DNA of 38,317 nt from JAKPRU01 sp029568995 (GCA_035430965.1 DAOMHQ010000026.1:1-38317), one strand, 5' to 3'. Positions 26,501 through 34,127 are shown, counted from the stretch's first letter. Made by a program: numbers and translations. The notes: generated by a model not told the origin, from the letters alone.

Positions 26501-26607
26501 TCTGGCCACTTGAGATTGATACGAGACCAACGCCGACACCTACGCAAACAGCCACGCCTACACCCACTCCGCCGCCGGTCGGTGTTCAGCAGTGGCGGAA
26601 ATACTGA
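23560..26607 (+). CDS. Secreted right-handed beta-helix repeat protein (contains assembly gap)
   Basis: It starts 5 bases after a GAGGAG box with a signal peptide (1-25, ending SPSAFAS). Two modules begin with YV.VGANGDS and LYVRADAATGGDG and share WEN/WQGA, EVWVAAGxY and LYGGFSG blocks. Each is followed by rungs such as GGGVxCxxSSPTLTDCTI, typical of parallel beta-helix proteins with surface or polysaccharide-binding roles. Both the modules and the C-terminal block (DPLFVRPWDGEGADVHL ... SPCVDAG) are homologous to those at the end of the S8 protease, but no protease domain is present. A Pro/Thr linker (PTPTQTATPTPT) precedes the tail VGVQQWRKY. A run of 100 N at 24375-24474 interrupts module 1. 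By comparison with the S8 copy at least about 65 residues are missing, so the true length and the frame across the gap are unknown. Confidence 0.85.
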   Translation: MKRISSIVLALLILAFFTSPSAFASVVYVAVGANGDSSGTTWENACTDISTGLGKCNTGDEVWVAAGRYAEAIEMKPGVVLYGGFSGQEQNREERDWAVNETIIDAAGLGKATVTGADDAILDGFTLTGGEDSGLYCHDSSPTVTNCTITGNRSSYGGGGVDCWGDSFLLLDHCTITGNTTERDGGGVFCDMSFPTLTDCVIAENTAQGGGGVACSLASCILMNCTILNNRASNFGGGGIACEDSSITLTNCLIARNAAPQAGGVYCRYESXXXXXXXXXXXXXXXXXXXXXXXXXXXXXXXXXXCIDRGLVSAAPQEDIEGRSRPGSDGLVDMGVYESAPEDKPGEEGVSPSRLYVRADAATGGDGLSWQGALPRINEAVRKMWADGEIWVAAGTYRESVGMESGVAIYGGFSGSEETREERDPSTINATGLNMAAVTGADAILDGFTITGGDNSGVYCYKASPTITNCTITGNTSPHGGGISCNAGSSPTLQDCTIEGNTASQGGGVFTDSSSPSLTDCTVSDNEATADGGGIYCCYDSSPTLADCSITKNTAAKHGGGISLCGGSFLTSTYSAITENAAAQGGGMSCEEVDTRSKLTSCTITRNTATEAGGGLYFQGNKGDYSQLRRCTISENKAIDSGKGGGIYCADCLDYSSPDFLGCPITGNSAAGDGGAVYGHAASPRFTNCTISENTSGGNGGAVYAWSVGVSHRFTGLPYAESWYLSDCLITANTALGKGGAVCAENSEIRMVRCTVCDNAAYDGGGAIYAGDCSITMGTAIMKRNITNRNGGAVCGRNSEMHMSRSIVRNNRAHLEGGVMWAEDSAVTMSNWIMTGNTAGYVGGICCANGDVEMTNCTMTGNSGGDMGGVVLQNANTPNRLVIDSCILWNLGAEIYVAQGTAISVAYSCIQDGWPGRSNIDSDPLFVRPWDGEGADVHLRTDSPCVDAGDPYPDFEQDASRPPGLGTELRDMGAYGGANEIWPLEIDTRPTPTPTQTATPTPTPPPVGVQQWRKY
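24375..24474. other. Assembly gap (100 N)
   Basis: Exactly 100 N bases, the usual placeholder for a gap of unknown size. It falls in a repetitive beta-helix coding region. The reading frame continues across it, which is uninformative because the length is nominal. Confidence 0.99.
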
Positions 26608-26664
26608 AGTCTGAACCATAATTCGCAGGATTTAGAGATTGCCACGATAGGGAAAGAGGCGTAG

Positions 26665-26699
26665 GGTGGTGCTCAAGCCCGTCTTCGGGCTAGCCCACC
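26665..26699. repeat. GTGGGCTTAAGCCC palindromic repeat (family B), copy 2
   Basis: The unit starts GGTGGTGCTCAAGCCCGTCT and ends TCGGGCTAGCCCACC. It matches the copy at 21027 except for a few bases, most of them in the left arm, and is followed by a similar GAGACCTC/GAGGTATCTC flank. It lies about 60 bp after the beta-helix gene. No T-tract follows. Confidence 0.65.
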
Positions 26700-26799
26700 A
26701 GAGACCTCCCACGGGCCAAGACCTGCAATGGCGTCAGGAGTATGATTCCGGCAATGTCCGATCCGGGCACATCTTCGGTGACAGGAGATGAATAAAGCC

Positions 26800-27999
26800 A
26801 TGAAACCGCTTCACAGAATCACCAGACGCCAGGCGTTCAAAATGTCGATGGGGCTGGCGGGTGCGGCCCTCACCTCCCCGCGCTGGCTGCACAATTCATT
26901 CGGCGCGACTCTGCCGAGCGCTCCCGTGGCCATCGGCAAATGCGCCGCTTATGACGAGAATGTCCTGACCGCGCTGGATTCCATGTTCGATCAGCTGGGC
27001 GGGATCGAGGATCTCGTGAAAGGAAAGACGGTCTGTGTCAAGGTGAACCTCACCGGAGATCCCAGGGACGTGTTTGCCGGACTGCCCGCGAATCGTACAT
27101 TCCACACGCATCCCAAGGTTGTGGAAGCCACCTGCGTATTGCTCGGAAAAGCCGGGGCCAAACGAATTACCGTCGTGGAAAGCCTTCTGTTCAACCAGCC
27201 GAAAGAAGAGGTATTGACCTGGGCAGGCTGGGATCTGGACGCACTGAAAGCCTCCGCAAAGGATGTCCGCCTGGAGAATACCCGAAACAAGGGATCGGGA
27301 AAGGACTACGCCCAAGTGAAGGTTCCCTGGGGCGGCTACGTATATCCCGCCTACGAGCTCAACGAAACGTACACGAATTCGGATGTCTGCGTGTCGATTG
27401 CCAAACTGAAAGAACACATGGTGGCGGGTATCACACTCTGCCTGAAAAACATGTTTGGGATTGCGCCCAAGTCGATTTACGGGGATGACGCCGGTTCCGA
27501 AGATTCTCATGGCGCTTGTGGCGGCACGTTCCACAGAGGAACCGCGGTGCCGGTAGGGACGTTCTCACAGGAACTCGAGCCGGATTCTCCCCGAGATGGC
27601 GGCTATCGTGTGCCGCGTGTCACGGTGGACCTCGTGGGGGTCCGCCCGATCCATCTCGCGATCATCGACGCTGTGGAGTCGTTGATGGGTGGAGAAGGAC
27701 CCTGGTGCAAAAATCCGAGGCTGGCCGGACCCGGCATCCTGATCGCGGGAAAAAACCCCGTCTGCACGGACGCCGTGGGCGTGGCGGTGATGGGATACGA
27801 TCCCGATGCGGACCGGGGCACGACTCCCTTCCAGGAATGTGACAATCATCTGCGCCTGGCCGCTGCCGTCGGGCTGGGCACAAACAAACTGTCCGAAATC
27901 GAAATCCGGGGCGTTCCCCTGGAAAAAGCGATGTGCCCGTATGATTCCTCCCTTCGCGCCCCGTATTCGGAGGAATTCCAGCGACGGTTTGTTCGTTGA
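26800..27999 (+). CDS. DUF362 domain protein with Tat-type signal
   Basis: About 399 residues. The N-terminus reads MKPLHRITRRQAFKMSMG then an Ala/Leu-rich core: a twin-arginine-like signal with RR followed by a moderately hydrophobic stretch, suggesting folded export. The body has the DUF362 pattern: KGKTVCVKVNLTG, HTHPKVVEATCVLL, RITVVES, SDVCVSIAKLKEHM, TLCLKNMFG and PGILIAGKNPVCTDAVG. DUF362 proteins are often linked to Fe-S or iron-related redox functions, but no ferredoxin-type cysteine cluster is seen here, so the activity is unknown. An in-frame ATG at 26788 abuts the AGGAG box directly, so the ATG at 26800 (12-base spacer) is slightly preferred; neither spacing is ideal. It precedes a pseudopilin gene that has its own promoter-like site. 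Confidence 0.85.
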   Translation: MKPLHRITRRQAFKMSMGLAGAALTSPRWLHNSFGATLPSAPVAIGKCAAYDENVLTALDSMFDQLGGIEDLVKGKTVCVKVNLTGDPRDVFAGLPANRTFHTHPKVVEATCVLLGKAGAKRITVVESLLFNQPKEEVLTWAGWDLDALKASAKDVRLENTRNKGSGKDYAQVKVPWGGYVYPAYELNETYTNSDVCVSIAKLKEHMVAGITLCLKNMFGIAPKSIYGDDAGSEDSHGACGGTFHRGTAVPVGTFSQELEPDSPRDGGYRVPRVTVDLVGVRPIHLAIIDAVESLMGGEGPWCKNPRLAGPGILIAGKNPVCTDAVGVAVMGYDPDADRGTTPFQECDNHLRLAAAVGLGTNKLSEIEIRGVPLEKAMCPYDSSLRAPYSEEFQRRFVR

Positions 28000-28050
28000 T
28001 TTGGGCGCTTTCTCGTGTCCAGCTGCCCTGCAAACCGACCGCCCAATCTC

Positions 28051-28080
28051 TTGACAGTGGCGTTTGTCCGGCAGGACAAT
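28051..28080 (+). promoter_or_regulatory. Predicted sigma70-type promoter for the pseudopilin
   Basis: A perfect TTGACA -35 is followed after 18 bases by GACAAT (4/6 match to TATAAT). The predicted start near 28087 leaves a leader of about 34 bases before the ATG at 28121. This also argues against an in-frame ATG at 28064, which would lie upstream of the transcript. Confidence 0.45.
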
Positions 28081-28120
28081 CCCACGCGCAGGCAAGAGTC
28101 TTCGTGTTCGGAGGCTGTCT

Positions 28121-28666
28121 ATGACTCGACGCAAGGGATTCACTCTAATTGAGCTTCTCATCGTTGTGGCCATCATCGGAATTCTGGCGGCCATTGCCAT
28201 TCCCAATTTCAAACAAGCCCGGCGTCGAGCGGTAATCTCTAGAGGATACGCGGATTTCCATGCGGTCGTGACAGCCTATCGGATGTATGTATTGGACAAC
28301 AATGGATGGCCCCCGCACAGCGATTTGCCCTGGGCGCAGGTCCCTCTCACAACCCCGATCGCATATCTGCCTACGATTGTCTATGACATTTTTACATTGA
28401 CCGACCCGGCTAACAAAGGCAAGAAACCGGAGCAGATGACCCACGGCGGCATCCCGCACATGGAGATTGACTGTGCATGGTGGAAAAGTGGGCCGGACGG
28501 GAAACACATCAAAGACTATGACGATACGGATCGCATCCTGTTTATGAACGGACCCAACGCATACCCAAGCATCTACTCCGTAAGCAATGGCACATTCAGC
28601 CTGGGCGTATTCTGGTGCATGATGACGAAACACGGCGTACCGACAATGGGAGACGAGCTTCGCTGA
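28121..28666 (+). CDS. Type IV pilin / pseudopilin-like protein
   Basis: A 181-residue protein that begins MTRRKG and continues FTLIELLIVVAIIGILAAIA, a textbook prepilin signal: peptidase cleavage after G6, methylated F1 of the mature protein, E5, then a single hydrophobic helix. A GGAGG box sits 6 bases before the ATG. After the N-terminal helix the C-terminal domain (MYVLDNNGWPPHSD ... TFSLGVFWCMMTKHG) resembles the many single-gene GspG-like pseudopilins found in Planctomycetes- and Sumerlaeota-like genomes, whose role is unclear. No other pilus or type II secretion genes are in the window, so it is an orphan here. It is convergent with the GH36 gene, with about 49 bp between stops. Confidence 0.9.
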   Translation: MTRRKGFTLIELLIVVAIIGILAAIAIPNFKQARRRAVISRGYADFHAVVTAYRMYVLDNNGWPPHSDLPWAQVPLTTPIAYLPTIVYDIFTLTDPANKGKKPEQMTHGGIPHMEIDCAWWKSGPDGKHIKDYDDTDRILFMNGPNAYPSIYSVSNGTFSLGVFWCMMTKHGVPTMGDELR

Positions 28667-28715
28667 ATCGCGCGTTGCCCGATTCCACTCCGGTGAGCAT
28701 CGTAATATCGCCTGT

Positions 28716-30734
28716 CTATTTCGCCCGTTTATAGACAATCGTCACCGCACCGGGATTCTTCCCGATTTCCACGCGCATCCCTTTTTCCATTAGTTCCTTC
28801 CCGGACAGGATGTTCGGAGTATTCGTATCGAGATCGGTAATCTCGTAGTCCACCGCCGCATCCAGTCCGTTCATGCGGAAGATTTCTTCACTCTCCTGGC
28901 TCTTGGGACGGCGGAAGACTTCCACGACACCGTCGCCCGATTCAGGACGGTAGAACTGCCAGGCAATCCACTGGCTTTCGTCAATGTTGTAAGGTGTCAA
29001 CGGATAGTAATCGCCATAGTAGTATGGACAGATTTGTCGCCATTCACTAGCCATTTTCCGGAGTAACTCGCAATCGTGATCCTTGCGCCGTAGATCGTAA
29101 CCCAGGACAACGCCCATTGCATGACCGCTGCGGAATGCGTAGGAATCGACCGTGTCTACCGGAAGAGTATTGGAGGCGTAGAACGGAATCCACTGGAACA
29201 GGCTGTAGTGGAATGCCTGTTTCACCGTGAGATTGGAATAGTTGTAGTCGGTTGGATGTAAAGCGACTGCGCGACGCATCGTTTCCAGGTCGTTTCGTCG
29301 CCCACCGGAAGCGCAACTATCCATGAGCAAATCAGGATGTCGCTGCCGTAATGTGTCCCAATAAGCCAGGTAATTCTGAATATGCAGGTTCTCTGTCATG
29401 CCTTGGCGGTCGAAGGAATCGTTTTTCCGCCAGTAATCCAGCGGATCCATGTTAAAATCCTGCCGGTAAAAGTGAATCCCCTGTTCCTGGAGCGTCCGAT
29501 CCACGTGATCGGTCAGCCATTTCAATACTTCCGGCTTGCCCAAATTCAACAGCGTCTTTCCCAGCAGCCAATCGGGATGATTATTCGAGATCCATGTCCC
29601 CTCGGCTACTCGTTCCGGCTCGAACCAGACCAGAGTTTTCACTCCCTGTTCTAAAGCGTGATCGCTGACAGCGCGTAAGCCTTTTGGAAATCGTGTCAAA
29701 TCAGGCTCCCAGGTTCCCGTTTTTGGCCAGTTGCCGTCACAGGGATACCACCCGGCGTCCATCCACCAGTAGTCGAGTTGTATATGTTCTTCCTTGTAGC
29801 GATTGAGGAAATATACTTGATCTTCGTCCTTCGAGTTGCACATCTCGTTGAACCAGAGAGAGGTGTTCCCGAATAGCGAAGGAGTAGGCAATTTGCCGTC
29901 ACGGGTACGGGGAACATTATGCGCCCACATCCACCGCCGCCAGAGATTCTGGGCTTGCGCAATATCTTTGCCTTTCCAAAACACCAGGGCGATCAGCGGC
30001 GAGCGGACTTGCTCGCCGGGTTGGAGAATCGTATGCGTTAATTCCTGGCCGGCTGTAATTCGCACACTATGCTCGGCGTCGCGGGTAAAGGTCGTCGCCC
30101 ACTGACCGGGCCACCCAACGGCCATCAGAATTCCCCCACCCGGAATCGCAAGATTGTAATAGGGAAATTCGCCATTGCTTCCCCGCCCGCCGTTGGGAGC
30201 AAAACGTTGGCTGACATTGGGCGCAAGGGTGAGCTCCAGCGGTCGGTAGAGGTCTTCATTGAACGTATCGCCTTTCCAATGGTGAAGAACAAACTCACCC
30301 TCTTGCCCGCGTTCGATCTTCGCGTTCAGGCCCTGGATGTTCTCGAGAATTGGGGTGTTGCTCGTGCCGGTGTTTTTAAAATAGACGGTCCACTCGACCG
30401 CCGGGAAATCGGAGTATTCCAGGGCCACACAACGAACCTCCAGGCCGGTTGTGGAATCCGTCCAGGCAAGAGTATGCTGTGTTCGCGCCTCATCCCTCTT
30501 TTTGGTCTGGGATCTTTCAGGCCAACCGGACAATAGGTCGTGGAAGTCTTTTCCATCATAGGTAAATGAAAACGGCAGGTTTGGTTCCTTATTCAGTAGC
30601 CGTTCCCTCACCCACCGATCTTTCTGCTGCATGTCGGCCATATCCATCAACGTCCCTTTGCCCGCGTTAGCCGTCAGGCTTATGCCCATCACGATAAGAC
30701 TGAACATAAGCGCACTGCCGATTTTGTGAGACAT
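28716..30734 (-). CDS. Secreted alpha-galactosidase-like glycoside hydrolase (GH36)
   Basis: The 672-residue protein from the ATG at 30734 has an AAGGAAA box 7 bases upstream and a signal peptide (MSHKIGSALMFSLIVMG ... NAG); a longer in-frame start at 30773 would overlap the upstream gene. It shows the clan GH-D layout: an N-terminal beta-sandwich, then a (beta/alpha)8 barrel with LDYWWMDAGWYP, TLVWFEPERV, the putative nucleophile D426 in YRQDFNMD, and the putative acid/base D482 in SCASGGRRND, then a small C-terminal beta domain. GH36 enzymes hydrolyse terminal alpha-galactosides, with some members acting on alpha-GalNAc. The start lies 19 bp after the stop of the GH2 gene, so the two are almost certainly one transcript. 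Fine specificity cannot be decided from sequence. Confidence 0.9.
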   Translation of the reverse strand: MSHKIGSALMFSLIVMGISLTANAGKGTLMDMADMQQKDRWVRERLLNKEPNLPFSFTYDGKDFHDLLSGWPERSQTKKRDEARTQHTLAWTDSTTGLEVRCVALEYSDFPAVEWTVYFKNTGTSNTPILENIQGLNAKIERGQEGEFVLHHWKGDTFNEDLYRPLELTLAPNVSQRFAPNGGRGSNGEFPYYNLAIPGGGILMAVGWPGQWATTFTRDAEHSVRITAGQELTHTILQPGEQVRSPLIALVFWKGKDIAQAQNLWRRWMWAHNVPRTRDGKLPTPSLFGNTSLWFNEMCNSKDEDQVYFLNRYKEEHIQLDYWWMDAGWYPCDGNWPKTGTWEPDLTRFPKGLRAVSDHALEQGVKTLVWFEPERVAEGTWISNNHPDWLLGKTLLNLGKPEVLKWLTDHVDRTLQEQGIHFYRQDFNMDPLDYWRKNDSFDRQGMTENLHIQNYLAYWDTLRQRHPDLLMDSCASGGRRNDLETMRRAVALHPTDYNYSNLTVKQAFHYSLFQWIPFYASNTLPVDTVDSYAFRSGHAMGVVLGYDLRRKDHDCELLRKMASEWRQICPYYYGDYYPLTPYNIDESQWIAWQFYRPESGDGVVEVFRRPKSQESEEIFRMNGLDAAVDYEITDLDTNTPNILSGKELMEKGMRVEIGKNPGAVTIVYKRAK

Positions 30735-30753
30735 GGTATATTTCCTTTCACGA

Positions 30754-33723
30754 TCATTTCCGTTCTTGCGCATAGCGAATGAGATTCATCAGCAAACGAT
30801 CCGCCGCGGGATGCAAGTCGATATTCTCCAGGATATTGATCGTGTTGACAATCAACCATCCATCGCCTGATTTGTAGGCGGCGGTCAACAGGCTCGATCC
30901 GTATCCGCGAGGATAAGAAGAATTGCCTGTGGCAAATGCGGCAGCAATCGTGTCATCCGGTGTTTCCCGGCCTTCGAATATGGCGCGTGGAATCAACGGC
31001 CCATAAAAGTCCCAGTCCATTATTCCAGGAGCCTTCAAGCCATCGAAGATGGGATGGCGTTTCGCCACGCAATCTTTATGATACAACCAATCATTAAAGT
31101 TGCGACACGTTCCTTTCGCATTCGACGGCAACCATTCCAGCGGGACCTTGCTTTGTTGTAATAGTGTGGAATTCAGCAGGAGCACCCATGCGCCCTTCTC
31201 CAGTCGTTGTTTCAATCCGTCCCAGAATGCCGAATTGCTGTCCGCATCCGCAGGATTGCCAATCAGAATCAATTCACGCTCTCCGGTAGAAGCGGGATCG
31301 AAAGCATGGCAAGTCGCGCCGCGCTTCGTAAGCCAATCGCTCACCTGGGATTCGATCCCCCAGAGAGCGATATCGCCTTGCCGTCTTGGCAGATCGTCCG
31401 AATTCGACATATAGAAAGCTAACCGACCACCTGTTGGAGAGCCGCCGCGCTCCAGGGAGGCGGCGAACGTGTACTGTCCGGTGGGACCGTCAAGCACGAC
31501 CGTTTCGCAGATCGCGGGTACGGCAAGCATGGGCTTCTCGGGAATCTTTACCAGGATTTGCTTTTCCCAGACCGGCCCCTCCGGACCGAAGATACGGAAA
31601 CTCGCGGGATACTCGCCCGGCTTCAACACGTCTTCATTGGCCAATACCGCTTCGATGGTAATCTCTCGTCCAATGTAGCCATGCAGCGGATTCACAAACA
31701 GGCACCAGCGCACCGGCGACCAGCCATCGGCTACCGCATCGAACGTGGCCGGTTTCCACTCGCGCCAGAAGGTCCACAACCCTTCGCCGGTCATGCCGTG
31801 ATCGAGCATCCCCGTCAAGTTGTAACCGCAGAGTTGAGGATTCGAGCGGACGCAATTGAAGCCGATGGTTCGCTGCCGCGCGTGCAGGCGTTGGCTCTCC
31901 AAAAGAAAATCTTCGGGAAACGGGTAGACATTCTCAAATCCCAAACGCTTCCAATCGGCAGCCAGCGCTTCACACTGCTCACGGAGCAGGGTAGCGTCTT
32001 CGAGATCGGGTCGTGCACCCACCTGCTCGAAATGCCGCAATTCATCAATCACGTTCATCTGGCTACCGATTCCGTATTCCGAGAGAAGGACCGGCTTGCT
32101 GTCACGCCCCAGGTCACGGATGAATCGGTCGGTCGATTGCGGCTGCGGCACTCCCGGATAATAATGGGCATCTCCCGCCTGTTCCGCATACCCTCCCCTG
32201 CCCAACTTAGAACTGGCCGCATTGGGGTCCTCCACACCCCAGACCGGCTCCCATTCATTACTGCCCGGATTACTGACGGAGCCAATCGACCATTGCCCGT
32301 CCCACCGACCGCTATCGAGCAATACCAGCCGAGTGGTGTCCATCTTGCGTAGTCTCGGTAGAAATCCCACCGCCTGTCGAAAAACCGGTCCGTCCTGGGT
32401 TTCGTTGAGTAGTCCCCAGATTGTAACACTGGGATGATTTCGGTCGCGACGGATCATAGCGGAAGTACTGTGGTCGTATCGCTCGCCCATCTTCGGCGAG
32501 TCTTCCAGACACCAGGCGGCGAGACATTCCTCGTAAACCATCAGACCCAGTTCGTCGCAGAAATCGAGTTGTTCCGGATACGCCACTCCGGCAATGAACC
32601 GTACCATATTGAATCCCGATGCCTTGGCGAAAATCAAATCGCGGCGACCGAAATCGCCCGTTACACATACCTGCTGGCCGACGGGCATGTGATTTCCGGT
32701 GTGCGTGCTCTTAAGAAATATGCGTGTGCCGTTCAGATGGAAATAACCGTCCACAACACGGAAATCGCGGAATCCACAACGTATAGAATACGGATGGGGC
32801 CGTTTCGACGCGCATGACACAGTAGCCGTTACCCGATACAGAAACGGATCATCGAGGTTCCACAAGTGAGGTTGATCGACTTGCACGTTGACCTCGTGTT
32901 CCGAAAGTCCGGCAGGAAAATCTATTTGTTGTTCGATGCTTTCCAATACATCCCCACCTGCGGCGGGAGCGACGGTTAGAGAAAGAGTTCCATTTATGGG
33001 CTTTGTGTCCGCATTCCGCACCGTTACCGTTACTGCGATATCTCCGGTCTTTATGTCAGGGCGTGCAAAGACGTCAACGATATAGATAGATGGTACCGTC
33101 CGCAGTGTTACCGGATACAGGATTCCACCGCTATTGAACGAAGCACCGCAGGAGTGGGGAATGGCTTTGTTGCGATGTGGAATCTGCTTGAGCACAATGC
33201 CTTCGATAGGTTCCAGGGTCGGATTTAAAACGCGCACAGCAAGCAGATTGCTGCCTTTGGTCTTGAGCGAATCGGTAACGTCGAATTCGAATGGCGTCTC
33301 TCCACCCTCGTATGCACCGGCATATTGCCCATTGAGCCATACATCCGCAAGATAATCGACCGCTCCAAAGCGGACCAGCGCGCGGTCACCGTTCAAATCG
33401 CCGCCGGTCCAATCGAAAGAATGCCAGTACCAGGCGACTCCGTGGTAGGCGGGAAAGACCTGTTGGATGATACCGGGAACGGGAGCGTCCTCTGCCTCCG
33501 GACGGATGCTCTCGAACCAGCGTCCGTCCCGGCCTGTATTCGCCGGATCGATCGCCAGTTTCCATACACCGTCCAGCGTTCGTGTGAAACCGGCGTTCGC
33601 CGGTTCCGCTGAACCCACATCGCCGGTCCACACAACGACCGCCAGAACCAGAAAGCCAAGTCTCCAAAGGTCCATTGTTGCTTTGCATCGACTTTTCACT
33701 TGTGCTTCTCCAATCGGTAACAT
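30754..33723 (-). CDS. Secreted GH2 beta-galactosidase/glucuronidase-like hydrolase with GATase-like C-terminal domain
   Basis: The start at 33723 follows an AGGAAAGAG box by about 5 bases; an alternative ATG at 33675 (MDLWRLGFLVL) is closer to the hydrophobic signal core but has no clear box. Of 989 residues, the N-terminal jelly roll (about 25-180) contains WYWHSFDW and DVWLNGQYAG, an Ig-like domain follows, and the TIM barrel contains the acid/base E441 (WGLLNETQ) and nucleophile E549 (LLSEYGIG). These are hallmarks of GH2 enzymes, which remove beta-galactose, beta-glucuronic acid or beta-mannose. The last 200 residues (LWGIESQVSDWLTKRG, GAWVLLLNS) resemble a glutamine-amidotransferase-like fold without an obvious catalytic triad, probably structural. 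It is first gene of the GH2-GH36 operon. Precise sugar specificity is not determined. Confidence 0.88.
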   Translation of the reverse strand: MLPIGEAQVKSRCKATMDLWRLGFLVLAVVVWTGDVGSAEPANAGFTRTLDGVWKLAIDPANTGRDGRWFESIRPEAEDAPVPGIIQQVFPAYHGVAWYWHSFDWTGGDLNGDRALVRFGAVDYLADVWLNGQYAGAYEGGETPFEFDVTDSLKTKGSNLLAVRVLNPTLEPIEGIVLKQIPHRNKAIPHSCGASFNSGGILYPVTLRTVPSIYIVDVFARPDIKTGDIAVTVTVRNADTKPINGTLSLTVAPAAGGDVLESIEQQIDFPAGLSEHEVNVQVDQPHLWNLDDPFLYRVTATVSCASKRPHPYSIRCGFRDFRVVDGYFHLNGTRIFLKSTHTGNHMPVGQQVCVTGDFGRRDLIFAKASGFNMVRFIAGVAYPEQLDFCDELGLMVYEECLAAWCLEDSPKMGERYDHSTSAMIRRDRNHPSVTIWGLLNETQDGPVFRQAVGFLPRLRKMDTTRLVLLDSGRWDGQWSIGSVSNPGSNEWEPVWGVEDPNAASSKLGRGGYAEQAGDAHYYPGVPQPQSTDRFIRDLGRDSKPVLLSEYGIGSQMNVIDELRHFEQVGARPDLEDATLLREQCEALAADWKRLGFENVYPFPEDFLLESQRLHARQRTIGFNCVRSNPQLCGYNLTGMLDHGMTGEGLWTFWREWKPATFDAVADGWSPVRWCLFVNPLHGYIGREITIEAVLANEDVLKPGEYPASFRIFGPEGPVWEKQILVKIPEKPMLAVPAICETVVLDGPTGQYTFAASLERGGSPTGGRLAFYMSNSDDLPRRQGDIALWGIESQVSDWLTKRGATCHAFDPASTGERELILIGNPADADSNSAFWDGLKQRLEKGAWVLLLNSTLLQQSKVPLEWLPSNAKGTCRNFNDWLYHKDCVAKRHPIFDGLKAPGIMDWDFYGPLIPRAIFEGRETPDDTIAAAFATGNSSYPRGYGSSLLTAAYKSGDGWLIVNTINILENIDLHPAADRLLMNLIRYAQERK

Positions 33724-33775
33724 GCCAACTCTTTCCTGCATTGACTGACGTGCGGCATTTTCTCTTGGACGGGGA

Positions 33776-33805
33776 AGCATAACTGAGGCCCGGATAAGAA
33801 GTCAA
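33776..33805 (-). promoter_or_regulatory. Predicted promoter of the GH2-GH36 operon
   Basis: On the minus strand TTGACT (5/6 of -35 consensus) is followed after 18 bases by TATGCT (4/6 of -10). The predicted leader to the ATG at 33723 is about 45 bases. The spacer lies downstream of the tRNA-Thr terminator, so an independent promoter is expected here. Confidence 0.4.
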
Positions 33806-33884
33806 CCGGCAGATGGAGATCCCGACAATTCTGTAGCTGACAGGGACGCACAGGATGCTTTATATCCTTGATTTACAAAGGCTT

Positions 33885-33915
33885 AAAATAACAAAACCCG
33901 CTGCGGAAGCGGGTC
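33885..33915 (-). terminator. Rho-independent terminator of tRNA-Thr
   Basis: Immediately 3' of the tRNA on the minus strand, CCCGCT (33902-33897) and AGCGGG (33913-33908) form a 6-bp GC-rich stem with a five-base loop. It is followed by TTTTGTTATTTT. Confidence 0.8.
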
Positions 33916-33925
33916 TTGAAAATCG

Positions 33926-33998
33926 AGCCGGCGATGGGACTTGAACCCGTGACCTGCGGTTTACGAAACCGCTGCTCTGCCAACTGAGCTACGCCGGC
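33926..33998 (-). tRNA. tRNA-Thr (anticodon CGU)
   Basis: A 73-base cloverleaf on the minus strand: acceptor GCCGGCG/CGCCGGC with G1-C72 and C2-G71 as expected for threonyl tRNA, D arm GCTC/GAGC with AGTTGGCA loop, anticodon stem GCGGT/ACCGC with loop TTCGTAA (anticodon CGT, reading ACG), variable loop AGGTC, and T loop TTCAAGT. The T stem ACGGG/CCCAT has one C-A mismatch (positions 50-64). The 3' CCA is not encoded. A terminator follows directly. Confidence 0.95.
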
Positions 33999-34014
33999 CT
34001 GAAGATCAAACAGG

Positions 34015-34045
34015 AAAGCCGATTCGCCTCATGCGAATCAGCCTT
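34015..34045 (-). terminator. Long hairpin upstream of the tRNA: terminator-like or pre-tRNA leader
   Basis: GATTCGC and GCGAATC form a perfect 7-bp stem (34021-34027 with 34033-34039) with a CTCAT loop on the plus strand. The stem extends to about 12 pairs on the minus strand because two positions are G-U there and A-C on the plus strand, so the functional RNA is probably the minus strand. A CTTTCCTGTTT stretch follows. It could terminate the aminotransferase transcript or start the tRNA precursor. Confidence 0.4.
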
Positions 34046-34047
34046 TT

Positions 34048-34077
34048 ACTATAGACAAGTGCAGTCCGTCCATACAA
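34048..34077 (-). promoter_or_regulatory. Predicted promoter of tRNA-Thr
   Basis: On the minus strand TTGTAT is followed after 18 bases by TATAGT (5/6 of the -10 consensus), with a predicted start about 43 bases upstream of the tRNA 5' end. The start would fall at the edge of the hairpin at 34015-34045, so promoter and terminator-like element are interlocked and only one reading may be right. Confidence 0.35.
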
Positions 34078-34107
34078 GACCGCCCTGTTTTTCATGGCAC
34101 ATTCTCA

Positions 34108-34127
34108 CCATGCGAAGGAACGCATGG
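34108..34127 (-). other. Perfect 7-bp hairpin 3' of the aminotransferase gene
   Basis: CCATGCG and CGCATGG flank a six-base loop about 40 bases after the stop codon on the minus strand. There is no T-tract, so it is not a classical terminator; it may stabilise the mRNA 3' end or pause transcription before the next hairpin. Confidence 0.4.
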
